Origin: Neiella holothuriorum
GTDB lineage: Bacteria; Pseudomonadota; Gammaproteobacteria; Enterobacterales; Neiellaceae
Reading direction: 5' to 3'
DNA: 64,000 bases
Assembly: GCF_019457915.1 (NCBI RefSeq)
Contig: NZ_JAHZSS010000006.1
Span: forward strand, 119,597-183,596
Part shown: piece after piece, positions 15,641 to 25,198 of the stretch
Layout: each line of letters opens with the position of its first letter
Position numbering within the stretch: the stretch's first letter is position 1
The notes under the pieces: generated by a model
The model's database searches: none
Told to the model about the DNA's origin: nothing
The model's input: the letters and a program-made list of their open reading frames with translations, nothing else
Program-made: the position numbers and the translations under genes

Positions 15641-18600
15641 TTATTCAGCCATTTCATCTACGTGATTCTGGTGACCAGAACAATCTCCGGTTTTTCTAGC
15701 AAATGCCTGTTTTAAATCGCTATCTTTATCTTCAAGTAATCTAGCTAAACGGCGACTGGTAGGCAATGCTGGCGCCAACTTGATTGCCTGTTGCGCAAAC
15801 TCACGCGCCTGAGTTTCATTTCCCAACTGCAAGCTCGCTTCTGTAAGCAAATACCACAGTGCTGCATTGTCTGGCTCAGCACGCAAGCAATACTTCGCGA
15901 CGTCAGCCGTCATTTGCCACTGCTGTTGTCCTGCCATCAATTGGCCCAAGCGCTGCCAAACCTTTGTTTCATTCGGCGCTATAGCCAGGGCTTTGAGTAG
16001 ATAGCTGTGGGCCTGATTGTCATCGCCACCATCTTGAATTGCCGAAGCCAAGCCAAAATAAGCAGCAAACATATCCTTAGTTTGCTGATTAATGGCTTGA
16101 ACAAAATGTGGCACAGCGTCTTTGTAGTGGTTTGCCGCACAGTAGAAGTTACCCAGTGCAATCATCGCGTTGGTATTTTGCGGATACTTCCAATAGGCCA
16201 CTTGTAACAACTGCAGTTTTTTATCCAGCGGATCTTTGCTTTGCTGCAACCCTTCGGACAAATAACAAAGCTCAGCCGCATTAAGGTATTCAGGTTTGTT
16301 GAGCCAACGTATGTGACGTTGGTCATGACCTTGAGAGAGCCAGCGCTCGCTGGCGTACTTAAATAAAACCGCCAACCGCTTTGGCAACGCCAGTGCCGAA
16401 TCAATCAGCTGATCAAATGCATGCCAATTGCCGGTTTGCACATATAACACCGCCAAAATATCAGCAGCCTGCGGGTCGTTACATACAGGTTCAAGCGAGC
16501 TAATAAGTGATTCGACAGCTCCGATGGGCGAACCTGCAGCCAGCGATTGATTCAAATGAAAACGGATTAGCTCTGGGTAACACCCCTCAGCCGCTAGTGC
16601 CAGCACAAATCGCACTGGCAGCGACTTGTTAGCTGCCACATCAAGGGTCTGATAAAGCTCAACTAGCAACTTTGGTTGCAGCTCTATACGCGCCCCTAGC
16701 GCCGCAGTAATCGCAATGACGAGTTCATGCTCGTGCTGATTTAAAGCGGTTTGCAGAACAGCTTCCCCCAAGCGCTCATAATCTGATTCAGATAGTTGCT
16801 GGATTAACGCGTCATCGCGCAACTGTGCGGCTTGCTGTTGCAGTTGCTGCTGGCTATCCTGTTTGGCTTGTAACTCGTGCTGAGCCTGAACTAAGTCATC
16901 ATTTGCATGATAAGTTGCAGGTATTAGGTTGAGCGCATTCAGCGCAGCTTGGTAGTTGTTTTGTGCCGCTTGCATTTCGGCTAAATGCAACAGCAATTCA
17001 AGCTGCTGAGGGCTTTTCTTAAGAAGTTCAACCAAAGCCAGCTCTGCCAAGTCTGGACGATTCCCTTTAATCCCCGCCTCGGCAAGGTACTGCAAACTGT
17101 TCTCGTCATCTGCATCATGATTAATGAGAAACTCAACACACGCGCCAAGTTGTTGAATATGACCCTGCTTATAGGCTTGCAGGGCTTGTTCACGGATAAG
17201 CTCAACCAAACTCTGTGCCAGAGGCTGGAGCATCAGTTTTTGACAAGTGGAGCTGACGGCCCGCTCTTTAGCGTGATTATTCGCCGAAGCGATTGGTGTC
17301 GTCGTTGCCAAAGGCGTACTCTCCAATATTGCTGTATTGCCGGATTTTTCTGCCAGCATCGCTAAATAGGCATCTTCTACCGCATTAGCAAAATTAGCAC
17401 CATCACATAGCTCCGATTCAACAAAGGCATCTCTGAGCGCGGGACGATCTTGAATTAGATTAGCGCGATCAGAGGCTAGTGCCACGGCAATATCAACGTA
17501 TTCCTGCTCACTACTGGCAATCCATTGGTCTTTGCCAATTGCATGCAGCACCATAGCCCCCAAACGCCCGACCGATGGCCGATCTTTTTTGGTAACGATT
17601 GGCACCCCGCACCAGAGAAATTCGAACAAGGTTGTGCCGGAATTTTGCGGGAACCCATCTAGCGCAATATCAATGTCCAAAATCGAATGAATATAGTCTT
17701 GAGTATACCCGACCCAACTGCGCGAGTGCTCAATACCATGTTCCGCTAAGCGCTGGTACATCAAGCTCTGGCTCTCTTCATCTTTAAAGTTAGGGTTATC
17801 AATTTTGAGGATGCTGTTGGGTACGCGATCTAAGATCTGCTTCCACAATGGCAGAACACGATCGTTAAAGCGAATAGCACGGCCAAGATTGCCAAACACT
17901 ATCGGCTCATCAAGGCTTTTTTGCTTTACAACAGGGGGCTGTTCACGCCATTCAAGCCGAGGAGTATAGCAGTACGATGCGCGTGGTAAGCGGTAAGGCT
18001 GCTCAGAGAAAAAATCGTCAGCCAGTTCTGGGGTGAGTTGCTCATCACCAAGAAAATAATCCATCGCCGTCATGCCCGTGGTCTGGGCAAATCCAAGCCA
18101 TGATACCTGGACAGCACACGGCTTAAGAGCAAACAGCTTGAGCCGGTTGCCGTCGGTATGGCCGCTTAAATCAACCAGCACATCAATGCCATCCTCGATG
18201 ATCATTGCTGCCAGCTCTTGATCATCTGTCTTGGCAACAAATTTCCAATGGTCAACATGCTCGCGCAATAGATCGGTCACTTGATCTTCAGCACTCACAC
18301 CTGAGTAGGCAAAAATTTCTACCCGTTCTTTATCATGATGTTTGAATAAGGCTTCAAGGAAAAAAGCCACTGGGTGGGTTTTAAAGTCAGAAGAGACATA
18401 ACCAACTTTAATCCGCTTGCCAGGTTGGTATGTGACCTTGGGCTGATAATTAGCTTGAGGAAAAAACTCATTGATACGGGCAAACCATGACTTCAGAGTA
18501 TCGACCGACACATGGGGGTGGTAGTTACCACAAAACAACAAATTAGATAAAGCAAAGAACTTTTCTACAGGTGTAGACTTGGCATTATCAAGCACCGTCA

Positions 18601-20140
18601 GACAAGAATCCGCAGCAGCTGAAACGTTGCCACAGGACATCTCCAGTAAACTCTTTGAGTTGTGCGCCATGCCCCAATTTGGAGACTGTTCAATGAGCTG
18701 CTCGAGCACTGTCCGTGACTCATTTAAATGATTTATTTGCCTAGCAGCCGTCGCAAAGTCATGCCATGCATTCGTATCCTCGGGCTTTTTGCTGAGGTAT
18801 ACCCGCAAAAAACAGTAGTCGAGTGCTCGGTATTGACTACTGACCATTATTTTGCTCAGCAAATACCAGCAATGGGGATTATTGGGCTCCAATGCAAAAA
18901 TAAGTTTGGCGTAGTCGAACGCTTGTCGCGCCCCTCCTTCTGAGAGCAAGGTGCTAGCGAGATTAAAGCCAGCCGGAAAATATGTATGGCCAGAACGTTT
19001 CCATGCGTCAAAAAACAATTGCCGAGCGGTGGCCGTGTTGCCTAGCTTAAGCTCCACATCGGCTAAATCGTTCAACATACGAAAGTTATCGGGATATTTG
19101 TCGACTCCCTGGCGCAGCAAGGCTTGGCGTTCGTTAATCCATTGGCTCGAGGCCTCAAGCGCAGAGGCCAAAAATCTCAATTCATCTTCATTAAGCTCAC
19201 TTGCCGTTTGGAGCTGTTTGTTAACTTTTTTATCGTTGGCTTTGCTGAGCCAATAAACCACGGCGTATTTAAATAACACCGGCAAACGTTGCCGTAGCTT
19301 TAAGCCGGCATCGCAACAAGTAGCAAATTCAGCCCATTTATCATTAATAGCAAACAACACCGCATTGATATCTGCGGGCCAGTTTGCTTTACGCGACAGC
19401 TTTAGCAATTCTTTCTTGATAGGTATGGCCAAATTTTCACTGGCATACCAACTCAAGTACCAACGGAGCAGTTGGCTATAGTCGCCATTACCAACCAAAG
19501 CCAAAGTCAGCTGATCCAAAAATTGCTGCGTTTCATCGCTGTTGATAACCGAGCACAGCTCGATAACAAACTCATCGCTCAGGCTAACCCGCTTGCTGAG
19601 GGATTCAACAATAGCAACCACGGTTTGACGATCTTCAAACTGCAGCGCGACATCCAGTAATGACTGGCCTTGCTGCAAGTATTCATCATCACTTACAGCA
19701 GCTTGCTCATTGCTAATAAATGTTGCTGCTAGTTGTGTCAATTGGCCATGGGAATGGGCTAATTGCCGCAACGATTGAACGCGTTGTTCAGGTATTGCAC
19801 CCGTCGTTTGTTCAAGTCGCGCAAGGGCGTCAGTAAACAGGCATTGCTTGGTGAGCACATCTATCAGGTTGAGGTGGTAATCAGGGTTATCAGGCTCAAT
19901 GCTGATCAATTTTTGCAGTGCAAATTGGCCTGCTCTGGGGCGTGCGGTTTTCAAACTCGCTTCAGCCAAGTACTGATAATACTTGGGCTTACACATTTGT
20001 TGAGCATCCAGGTACTCAACTAAAGCTTGCAAACGCTTGATACAACCTTGCTTGTAGGCTGCATCAGCTTGCTCTTCTACAAATAACAGAACCGAAGGCT
20101 CGATTTTGGCAAATTCACTTTGACAAAAACCTGCCAGCAT
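15641..20140 (-). CDS. Giant TPR - GT41 (O-GlcNAc-transferase type) - TPR protein
   Basis: A 1499-residue protein. Residues ~1-560 are TPR-like helical repeats. Residues ~570-935 are a GT41/SPINDLY-type catalytic domain (RIKVGYVSSDFKTHPVAFFL with the conserved His; IDVLVDLSGHTDGNRL; VQVSWLGFAQTTGM; FPQNSGTTLFEFLWCGVPIV). Residues ~965-1480 are a second TPR block. The second block aligns along its length with the first: compare AAYKQGCIKRLQALVEYL with QAYKQGHIQQLGACVEFL, and RLPVLFKYAVVYWLS with RLAVLFKYASERWLS. It has no second catalytic domain. GT41 enzymes attach sugar to Ser/Thr of proteins. The gene lies 57 bases downstream of a flagellin gene, so flagellin is the likely substrate. GGGG stands before the ATG at 20138-20140. 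Confidence 0.88.
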   Translation of the reverse strand: MLAGFCQSEFAKIEPSVLLFVEEQADAAYKQGCIKRLQALVEYLDAQQMCKPKYYQYLAEASLKTARPRAGQFALQKLISIEPDNPDYHLNLIDVLTKQCLFTDALARLEQTTGAIPEQRVQSLRQLAHSHGQLTQLAATFISNEQAAVSDDEYLQQGQSLLDVALQFEDRQTVVAIVESLSKRVSLSDEFVIELCSVINSDETQQFLDQLTLALVGNGDYSQLLRWYLSWYASENLAIPIKKELLKLSRKANWPADINAVLFAINDKWAEFATCCDAGLKLRQRLPVLFKYAVVYWLSKANDKKVNKQLQTASELNEDELRFLASALEASSQWINERQALLRQGVDKYPDNFRMLNDLADVELKLGNTATARQLFFDAWKRSGHTYFPAGFNLASTLLSEGGARQAFDYAKLIFALEPNNPHCWYLLSKIMVSSQYRALDYCFLRVYLSKKPEDTNAWHDFATAARQINHLNESRTVLEQLIEQSPNWGMAHNSKSLLEMSCGNVSAAADSCLTVLDNAKSTPVEKFFALSNLLFCGNYHPHVSVDTLKSWFARINEFFPQANYQPKVTYQPGKRIKVGYVSSDFKTHPVAFFLEALFKHHDKERVEIFAYSGVSAEDQVTDLLREHVDHWKFVAKTDDQELAAMIIEDGIDVLVDLSGHTDGNRLKLFALKPCAVQVSWLGFAQTTGMTAMDYFLGDEQLTPELADDFFSEQPYRLPRASYCYTPRLEWREQPPVVKQKSLDEPIVFGNLGRAIRFNDRVLPLWKQILDRVPNSILKIDNPNFKDEESQSLMYQRLAEHGIEHSRSWVGYTQDYIHSILDIDIALDGFPQNSGTTLFEFLWCGVPIVTKKDRPSVGRLGAMVLHAIGKDQWIASSEQEYVDIAVALASDRANLIQDRPALRDAFVESELCDGANFANAVEDAYLAMLAEKSGNTAILESTPLATTTPIASANNHAKERAVSSTCQKLMLQPLAQSLVELIREQALQAYKQGHIQQLGACVEFLINHDADDENSLQYLAEAGIKGNRPDLAELALVELLKKSPQQLELLLHLAEMQAAQNNYQAALNALNLIPATYHANDDLVQAQHELQAKQDSQQQLQQQAAQLRDDALIQQLSESDYERLGEAVLQTALNQHEHELVIAITAALGARIELQPKLLVELYQTLDVAANKSLPVRFVLALAAEGCYPELIRFHLNQSLAAGSPIGAVESLISSLEPVCNDPQAADILAVLYVQTGNWHAFDQLIDSALALPKRLAVLFKYASERWLSQGHDQRHIRWLNKPEYLNAAELCYLSEGLQQSKDPLDKKLQLLQVAYWKYPQNTNAMIALGNFYCAANHYKDAVPHFVQAINQQTKDMFAAYFGLASAIQDGGDDNQAHSYLLKALAIAPNETKVWQRLGQLMAGQQQWQMTADVAKYCLRAEPDNAALWYLLTEASLQLGNETQAREFAQQAIKLAPALPTSRRLARLLEDKDSDLKQAFARKTGDCSGHQNHVDEMAE

Positions 20141-20152
20141 AATGTTCCCCTT

Positions 20153-20181
20153 AAAAAAAGGCAGCCATAACAGCTGCCTTT
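20153..20181 (-). terminator. Intrinsic terminator after the second flagellin
   Basis: Inverted repeat AAAGGCAGC / GCTGCCTTT with a 7-base loop. On the minus strand it is followed by a run of seven T. It lies 16 bases past the flagellin stop and just before the GT41 gene, so high flagellin transcription is largely uncoupled from the GT41 gene. Confidence 0.8.
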
Positions 20182-20196
20182 CAGAGTGATTTACCG

Positions 20197-21753
20197 TTAT
20201 CCCTGAAGCAGACTCAATGCCGCCTGCGGCAACTGCTGAGCCTGAGCCAAGATTGACGTACCTGCCTGTTGCAAAATCTGATTTTTGGTTAACTCAGTTG
20301 TTTCCGCTGCGAAATCTGTGTCACGAATCCGGCTCCGTGCAGAACTTTGGTTCTCGATAATATTATCGAGGTTAGAAATCGTCGACGATAAACGGTTTTG
20401 TACCGCACCTAACTGCGCTCGGGAACTGTCAATGTAGTTTAATGCGCCATCAATCACAGACAAGGCATCCTGCGCGCCTTTGGCAGTTGATACATCAATA
20501 TCTGAAATTTCAGCAAGGCCTGACACATTGGTTGCCGCTGCGGCTCCCATAATCCCCGTAGCGTCCGATGAGCCTATTAATATATTTGTTGTGGCAGCAT
20601 CAACAGTATAAGACGTTGACGAGTCGAATCGTACTGTTCCTGAAATCGTTATATTACCTGTACCACCAGCCAACGTTTGAGCAGCACCAGCAACAGTTTC
20701 ACCATCATATTCGTAAGCTTGAGCAGTCAGAGCTGTACCCGCTCGGCTACTGTACTCAGTAATCGCAATGTCGTCACCGCGCTCACTGATCAACTCGATA
20801 TCTCCAGAAGAATTAACTGTCGCTGTAACTCCCGTATCTGCAGATACTTTGTTAATTTCATTAGCTAGCCCTTCAAGCCCGCCGTCAGCATCGGTTACTG
20901 CAATAATAGTTTTTGCTTTTAACGGATCGTCATTCGTTCCCATCAAGTTGAAGGAAATCGTATCGTCACCGCTAAATCCACCTAATTTAACTTTGGTACG
21001 CGCATCGGCAGAAACACCTGTTTCACCAGCCACAGCATTGATCTTATCGGAAATCTCTTTTGCCGAGAATTCATCATCTATATCAACAGGAACTTCATTA
21101 CCATTTGAAGTAATGGTTAGGGTACCCGCATCAACGCCGTTATCCAGAGGTGCAGAGGATGCTACGCCAGTAGCTACGGCTCCTAAGCCTTCAGATACGG
21201 CTTGAGCTGCATCTGATGCCACAGTCAATTGCTGTTGATACGACCCCATATCAGAGGCAGTAAAGGCTGCAAGCGCAACTTCAATAGTTTCATTTGCATT
21301 TGCTCCCACTTGGAATGACTCAGTACCAAAGGTACCGTCGAGCAAGTTACGATCACCGAAGGTAGTGGTTTCGGCAATTCGGGTCAGTTCTTTTTGCAGC
21401 TGAACCACTTCTTCTTGAATCGCAGAACGATCGCTAGAGCTATTCGAGCCATTTGCCGCTTGAATAGATAAATCACGCATACGTTGCAAAACGCTGGTTG
21501 ACTCTTGTAGCGCGCCTTCTGCAGTTTGCGACATCGAAATACCATCGTTAGCATTTCGAATTGCGACGCCCAAACCACTAATCTGAGAGGTCAGACGGTT
21601 TGAAATTTGTAAGCCGGCAGCATCATCGGCTGCGCTATTGATACGAAGACCAGAAGACAGCCGAGTCAAAGACGTGTTCAGATCTTCAGAGGTGCGGTTC
21701 AGATTTCTCTGCGAATTCAGAGCCGACACGTTAGTTTGTACGGTAAGAGCCAT
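20197..21753 (-). CDS. fliC: Flagellin, complete second copy
   Basis: A 518-residue flagellin. N-terminal D0/D1 reads [20 protein letters not shown] and [20 protein letters not shown]-terminal D0 ends [20 protein letters not shown]. The middle (about residues 180-420) is Ser/Thr/Ala/Gly-rich with Flagellin_IN-like segments ([36 protein letters not shown]), the exposed part of the filament and the usual place for O-glycosylation. It lies between flgL and the GT41 gene and is in the same orientation as the left-edge flagellin. Its sigma-28 promoter match is weaker than that of the other copy. A strong terminator follows. Confidence 0.97.
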   Translation of the reverse strand: MALTVQTNVSALNSQRNLNRTSEDLNTSLTRLSSGLRINSAADDAAGLQISNRLTSQISGLGVAIRNANDGISMSQTAEGALQESTSVLQRMRDLSIQAANGSNSSSDRSAIQEEVVQLQKELTRIAETTTFGDRNLLDGTFGTESFQVGANANETIEVALAAFTASDMGSYQQQLTVASDAAQAVSEGLGAVATGVASSAPLDNGVDAGTLTITSNGNEVPVDIDDEFSAKEISDKINAVAGETGVSADARTKVKLGGFSGDDTISFNLMGTNDDPLKAKTIIAVTDADGGLEGLANEINKVSADTGVTATVNSSGDIELISERGDDIAITEYSSRAGTALTAQAYEYDGETVAGAAQTLAGGTGNITISGTVRFDSSTSYTVDAATTNILIGSSDATGIMGAAAATNVSGLAEISDIDVSTAKGAQDALSVIDGALNYIDSSRAQLGAVQNRLSSTISNLDNIIENQSSARSRIRDTDFAAETTELTKNQILQQAGTSILAQAQQLPQAALSLLQG

Positions 21754-21778
21754 TTCTAGCCTCCAACTTCAGTGTTTT

Positions 21779-21800
21779 ATGGCCTTAATCAGAAGGCCGT
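21779..21800 (-). other. Hairpin in the 5' leader of the second flagellin
   Basis: GGCCTT-AATCAG-AAGGCC forms a 6-base stem extended by one wobble and one A-T pair. It lies 26 bases before the start codon, within the expected untranslated leader. It could affect mRNA stability or translation; no function is proven. Confidence 0.4.
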
Positions 21801-21827
21801 TAATCGAGTCAAAATATTGCCGGTTTA
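21801..21827 (-). promoter_or_regulatory. Weak sigma-28 type promoter of the second flagellin
   Basis: On the minus strand TAAA is followed after exactly 15 bases by CTCGATTA, a 5-of-8 match to GCCGATAA. Spacing is right, but the -10 box is poor compared with the exact match upstream of the first flagellin. Confidence 0.45.
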
Positions 21828-21908
21828 TTCCAGCGACATGATTAATAAAGCATCGTTCATGCCAACTGTTACTTGTTGTTATATTTCATATGCTTACGTT
21901 AAAAAATG

Positions 21909-23159
21909 TTAGATAAAGTTAAATAGCGTCAAATTTTGAACTTGGGCAAAAGCCTGCTGTGCCGCTTGAAGGGCAAGAGTTTGCCGGCTGTATTCCGTTG
22001 ACGCTTCCGCCATATCCAGATCTTCCAAGTTGGACTGAGCGGTCTGAACGGTAATTTTGTAATCTTCATTAATGTTGGTTTGGCTATCGATCACTTGCAG
22101 ACGAGAACCAACGTTTGAGCGAGTTGAGGTGATGTGCAGCATGGCCTGATTCATATCGGAAATGATGTGACCCATTTCCACCTGGCGCATGGCCTTTTCC
22201 TGATCGTCGTCGAATGAAGAGCGCATCCAATCGATGGCATCTTGTACAGTCGAAAAAATATCTTTGGTGCGCGATTCGTTGAGAGTGATGCTGTCACCGG
22301 CTTCTGGATCGCCAGTGATCACAAATTCGATCCCGTTATAGTTAATCGCAGATCCCGGCTCATATAGATTTGAATCCGGTGGCCCCGGCAACGCAGGAAC
22401 AACTTGGTTACCGGCACCGTCAAATAATTGATACTCGACGACTTCATCGCCATCGAGATCGACGAAGTCGATACGATAGCCATCTGGCACTTCAAGGGAA
22501 GGGTCATAATTCGCCGGATCAACAATATTTGCCGAATCAACAAACGCAGTACCATTGTTGGTCGTGGCATAAGTTGGCCGGAGGTCACCGACGCTATTAT
22601 CAATATCGATGAACACCGACTGACCCGGATCGTTGGTTTCTACCGAAACACTCGAGCCGATGGTTGTCTCACGAACTCCAAGATCGCCGCTGTAAAGCAC
22701 TGTATCATCGGGTTGGCGGGTAAATGGCTGACGCTCGGTTTGATAACCACTAAAGATGTAGCTTCCTGATTCATCGCGTGTATTAGCAATACTCAGCAAC
22801 TCGTCTAAGCGATTTTCCATTTCCTGAGCAATGGCTTCTTTCGCGTCAGTCCCTAATGAACCATTGTTACCTTGCAGTGCGAGATCTTTGATCCGCAGCA
22901 TCAGATCTTCGACCGAGGTCAACGCCGTTTCTTCGGTTTGTAAACGGGCCTCTGCGAAATCAATGTTGCGCTGATATTGTTCGGTAACTCTAACTTCTTG
23001 CTTGAAGTTAAGAATAGAGTTCGCCGCCACCGAATCATCGGATGCGGTGATCACGCGCTTGCCTTCACTCAAGTGAATGATGGTGTCGTTTACCTTGCTT
23101 TGCTTATCAAGGATGTTGTTGGTGTTGTACTGGTAAAACTGAAAGGTTGAGACGCGCAT
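21909..23159 (-). CDS. flgL: Flagellar hook-filament junction protein FlgL (HAP3)
   Basis: Second junction protein joining hook to filament, exported through the flagellar channel. The 416-residue protein begins MRVSTFQFYQYNTNNILDKQ and has flagellin-like terminal helices: LSEGKRVITASDDSVAANSI near the N-terminus and YSRQTLALQAAQQAFAQVQN near the C-terminus. The middle is acidic and repeat-poor. It starts 10 bases after the flgK stop and ends the long flgFGHIJKL run; flagellin follows 155 bases later under its own promoter. Confidence 0.95.
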   Translation of the reverse strand: MRVSTFQFYQYNTNNILDKQSKVNDTIIHLSEGKRVITASDDSVAANSILNFKQEVRVTEQYQRNIDFAEARLQTEETALTSVEDLMLRIKDLALQGNNGSLGTDAKEAIAQEMENRLDELLSIANTRDESGSYIFSGYQTERQPFTRQPDDTVLYSGDLGVRETTIGSSVSVETNDPGQSVFIDIDNSVGDLRPTYATTNNGTAFVDSANIVDPANYDPSLEVPDGYRIDFVDLDGDEVVEYQLFDGAGNQVVPALPGPPDSNLYEPGSAINYNGIEFVITGDPEAGDSITLNESRTKDIFSTVQDAIDWMRSSFDDDQEKAMRQVEMGHIISDMNQAMLHITSTRSNVGSRLQVIDSQTNINEDYKITVQTAQSNLEDLDMAEASTEYSRQTLALQAAQQAFAQVQNLTLFNFI

Positions 23160-23169
23160 GCATCACCTC

Positions 23170-25182
23170 TTAAAAGCTATTCAGCAAGGTATCGGTAATT
23201 TCTTTCGCCACAGTAACGATGCGGGCAGCGGCCGTATAAGACTGTTGATACTTCAACAAGTTAGATGCTTCTTCATCCAAGTTGACACCTCCAGCTTGCA
23301 GCAAAGTTGTGGTCGCAGAGGTAAACGTCGTGGTATTGGTTTCATGTAAAATGGCGGCTGTTTCGGTATGAACCCCGATTTGAGTCACCACATTTTGATA
23401 GGAGCCCTCAATGGTCATCGAACCGTCTTTAACCAACTTAGTGGTCTGAAACTCGGTCATGGCCACCGCATTGGAGTTGTTACCGGGGCCGAAGGCGTAG
23501 TTCACAGAATAAACTTCAGGGGTACCCGGTCCGGCAGGCACTGTTGTTGATGCTTGGCCAATTGGGTTACCGGTGACTTCTACCGTTACCCCACCATAAG
23601 AAATTTGTGCTGGCGTCGCGCCTAGCAAGGTAGCTCCGCCAATCAGAGACGTTCCTGAAGGGTCTAAAATGTCGTATTCAATGGTGCCTGAGCCGGCAGG
23701 GTTTTCGATGAAGGTAAAATCCATACCATTCATCGCGGTGGCGAAATTAGGATCGGTCGGATCAACACTAATGATTTCTACATCCGCAGGGCTGACATTG
23801 GTATCTGATTCGTACACTTCAAATACCGAAGATGCGGCAATCTGATCGGGGTCACTCAATTCGACGCCAATGTCACCACCAAACTCACGCGTTGGCGTTA
23901 ATATCCATTTATCGCCATTTACGGGCACACCCACAACGAAGTCTTCGACTTCAAAACCAATATCAGACACACCATCGCCATCAGCGTCGGGCATGGTGAT
24001 GGCACCAGGTGCACCGATGTTGTAAGTGGTGCCGGAATCTAGATCGGTGAGTTGATAATCGCTGCCATCAAATTGCAGGTAATAGTCACTCGCGGTCAGG
24101 CTGTTGACATCAGTAATGTTGACTTGCAACTGCGATGTACCAGTATTACTGGTGTCGACGCGCGCTCGCTGCTGGGCGAGTGTGGTGTCGTTAATGTCGG
24201 TAAATAGGTTGTTGCCGAATGACTCATTCAGATCAAGCCCTTGAGCTTGCTGACTATTGAATGCATCAGACATAGCAATAGCTGTCAGGCCCAACTCATT
24301 CATGGCCAGCTTTAATTCTTCGTCGCGGTACTCAAACAGGGCGGCAACCTGCCCGCCGAGATTTTGCCCATCAAGCGGAATAGTATTGCCGCCTTGAGTC
24401 AAGACGATTTCAATGTCACGAACGTCAGGAGCGCCAGGAATAGTGCTCACACCAAATGCGGTGTTATCAGCCACTAGAGTTTGGCCATTACCAATAATCA
24501 CGGTCACCGCACCGCTGGCCTGCTCTACAGTAGACACATTGGTGTACTCAGCAAGCTCAGTGATTAGTTGATCGCGGCGATCGAGCAGATCATTAGGCGT
24601 GGCGCCGTTGCCGTTACCAGACGCCGTGATGATTTGACGATTGAGTTCTGCGACTTGTTCACCAATCTCATCCATGCGGCCTGCGATGGTTTCAATGTCG
24701 GTATTCACCGATTCGAATTGAGCTTCCAGGGAAGCATTGAGGGAATTGAAAATGCCCGTCATGGCTTCTGCTTTATCAAGCATCACCTGCCGGATCCCCA
24801 CGTCAGTCGGCTGATCCACCACAGAGTTTAAGGCGTCATAGAACTCAGAAATCGAATCGAGCATGTTGCCGCCCACATTCGACATAATGTCATCCAGCCC
24901 TTGCAAACGGCCGGTTAGAGTTTCTGAATAGGAATAGCGACTTTGGTGATAGATGGATTCGTTATAGGCAAACTGATCGTAAATACGGCGGACTTCTTGC
25001 GCGTAAACGCCGGTGCCATAGTAGTTACCCCCTTCCCACAAGGCATTCTGGGTTCCCTGAATGACTTGCTGACGGGTATAACCATCAGTATCAACATTGG
25101 CAATGTTTTGGCTGGTGGTGCTGAGCTGCTGCTGAGCTGTCAGCAAGCCACTAACACCAAGGTTGTACAGATCTACCGGCAT
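23170..25182 (-). CDS. flgK: Flagellar hook-associated protein 1 FlgK
   Basis: First junction protein at the distal end of the hook. The 670-residue protein starts MPVDLYNLGVSGLLTAQQQL with the rod/hook motif STTSQNIANVDTDGYTRQQV and ends with the coiled segment NLLKYQQSYTAAARIVTVAK. Both are diagnostic. The central domain contains long acidic beta-rich inserts (positions ~300-570), common in larger FlgK proteins of marine bacteria. It follows flgJ by 16 bases. Confidence 0.96.
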   Translation of the reverse strand: MPVDLYNLGVSGLLTAQQQLSTTSQNIANVDTDGYTRQQVIQGTQNALWEGGNYYGTGVYAQEVRRIYDQFAYNESIYHQSRYSYSETLTGRLQGLDDIMSNVGGNMLDSISEFYDALNSVVDQPTDVGIRQVMLDKAEAMTGIFNSLNASLEAQFESVNTDIETIAGRMDEIGEQVAELNRQIITASGNGNGATPNDLLDRRDQLITELAEYTNVSTVEQASGAVTVIIGNGQTLVADNTAFGVSTIPGAPDVRDIEIVLTQGGNTIPLDGQNLGGQVAALFEYRDEELKLAMNELGLTAIAMSDAFNSQQAQGLDLNESFGNNLFTDINDTTLAQQRARVDTSNTGTSQLQVNITDVNSLTASDYYLQFDGSDYQLTDLDSGTTYNIGAPGAITMPDADGDGVSDIGFEVEDFVVGVPVNGDKWILTPTREFGGDIGVELSDPDQIAASSVFEVYESDTNVSPADVEIISVDPTDPNFATAMNGMDFTFIENPAGSGTIEYDILDPSGTSLIGGATLLGATPAQISYGGVTVEVTGNPIGQASTTVPAGPGTPEVYSVNYAFGPGNNSNAVAMTEFQTTKLVKDGSMTIEGSYQNVVTQIGVHTETAAILHETNTTTFTSATTTLLQAGGVNLDEEASNLLKYQQSYTAAARIVTVAKEITDTLLNSF

Positions 25183-25198
25183 GGCAGTTTCCTATTAA

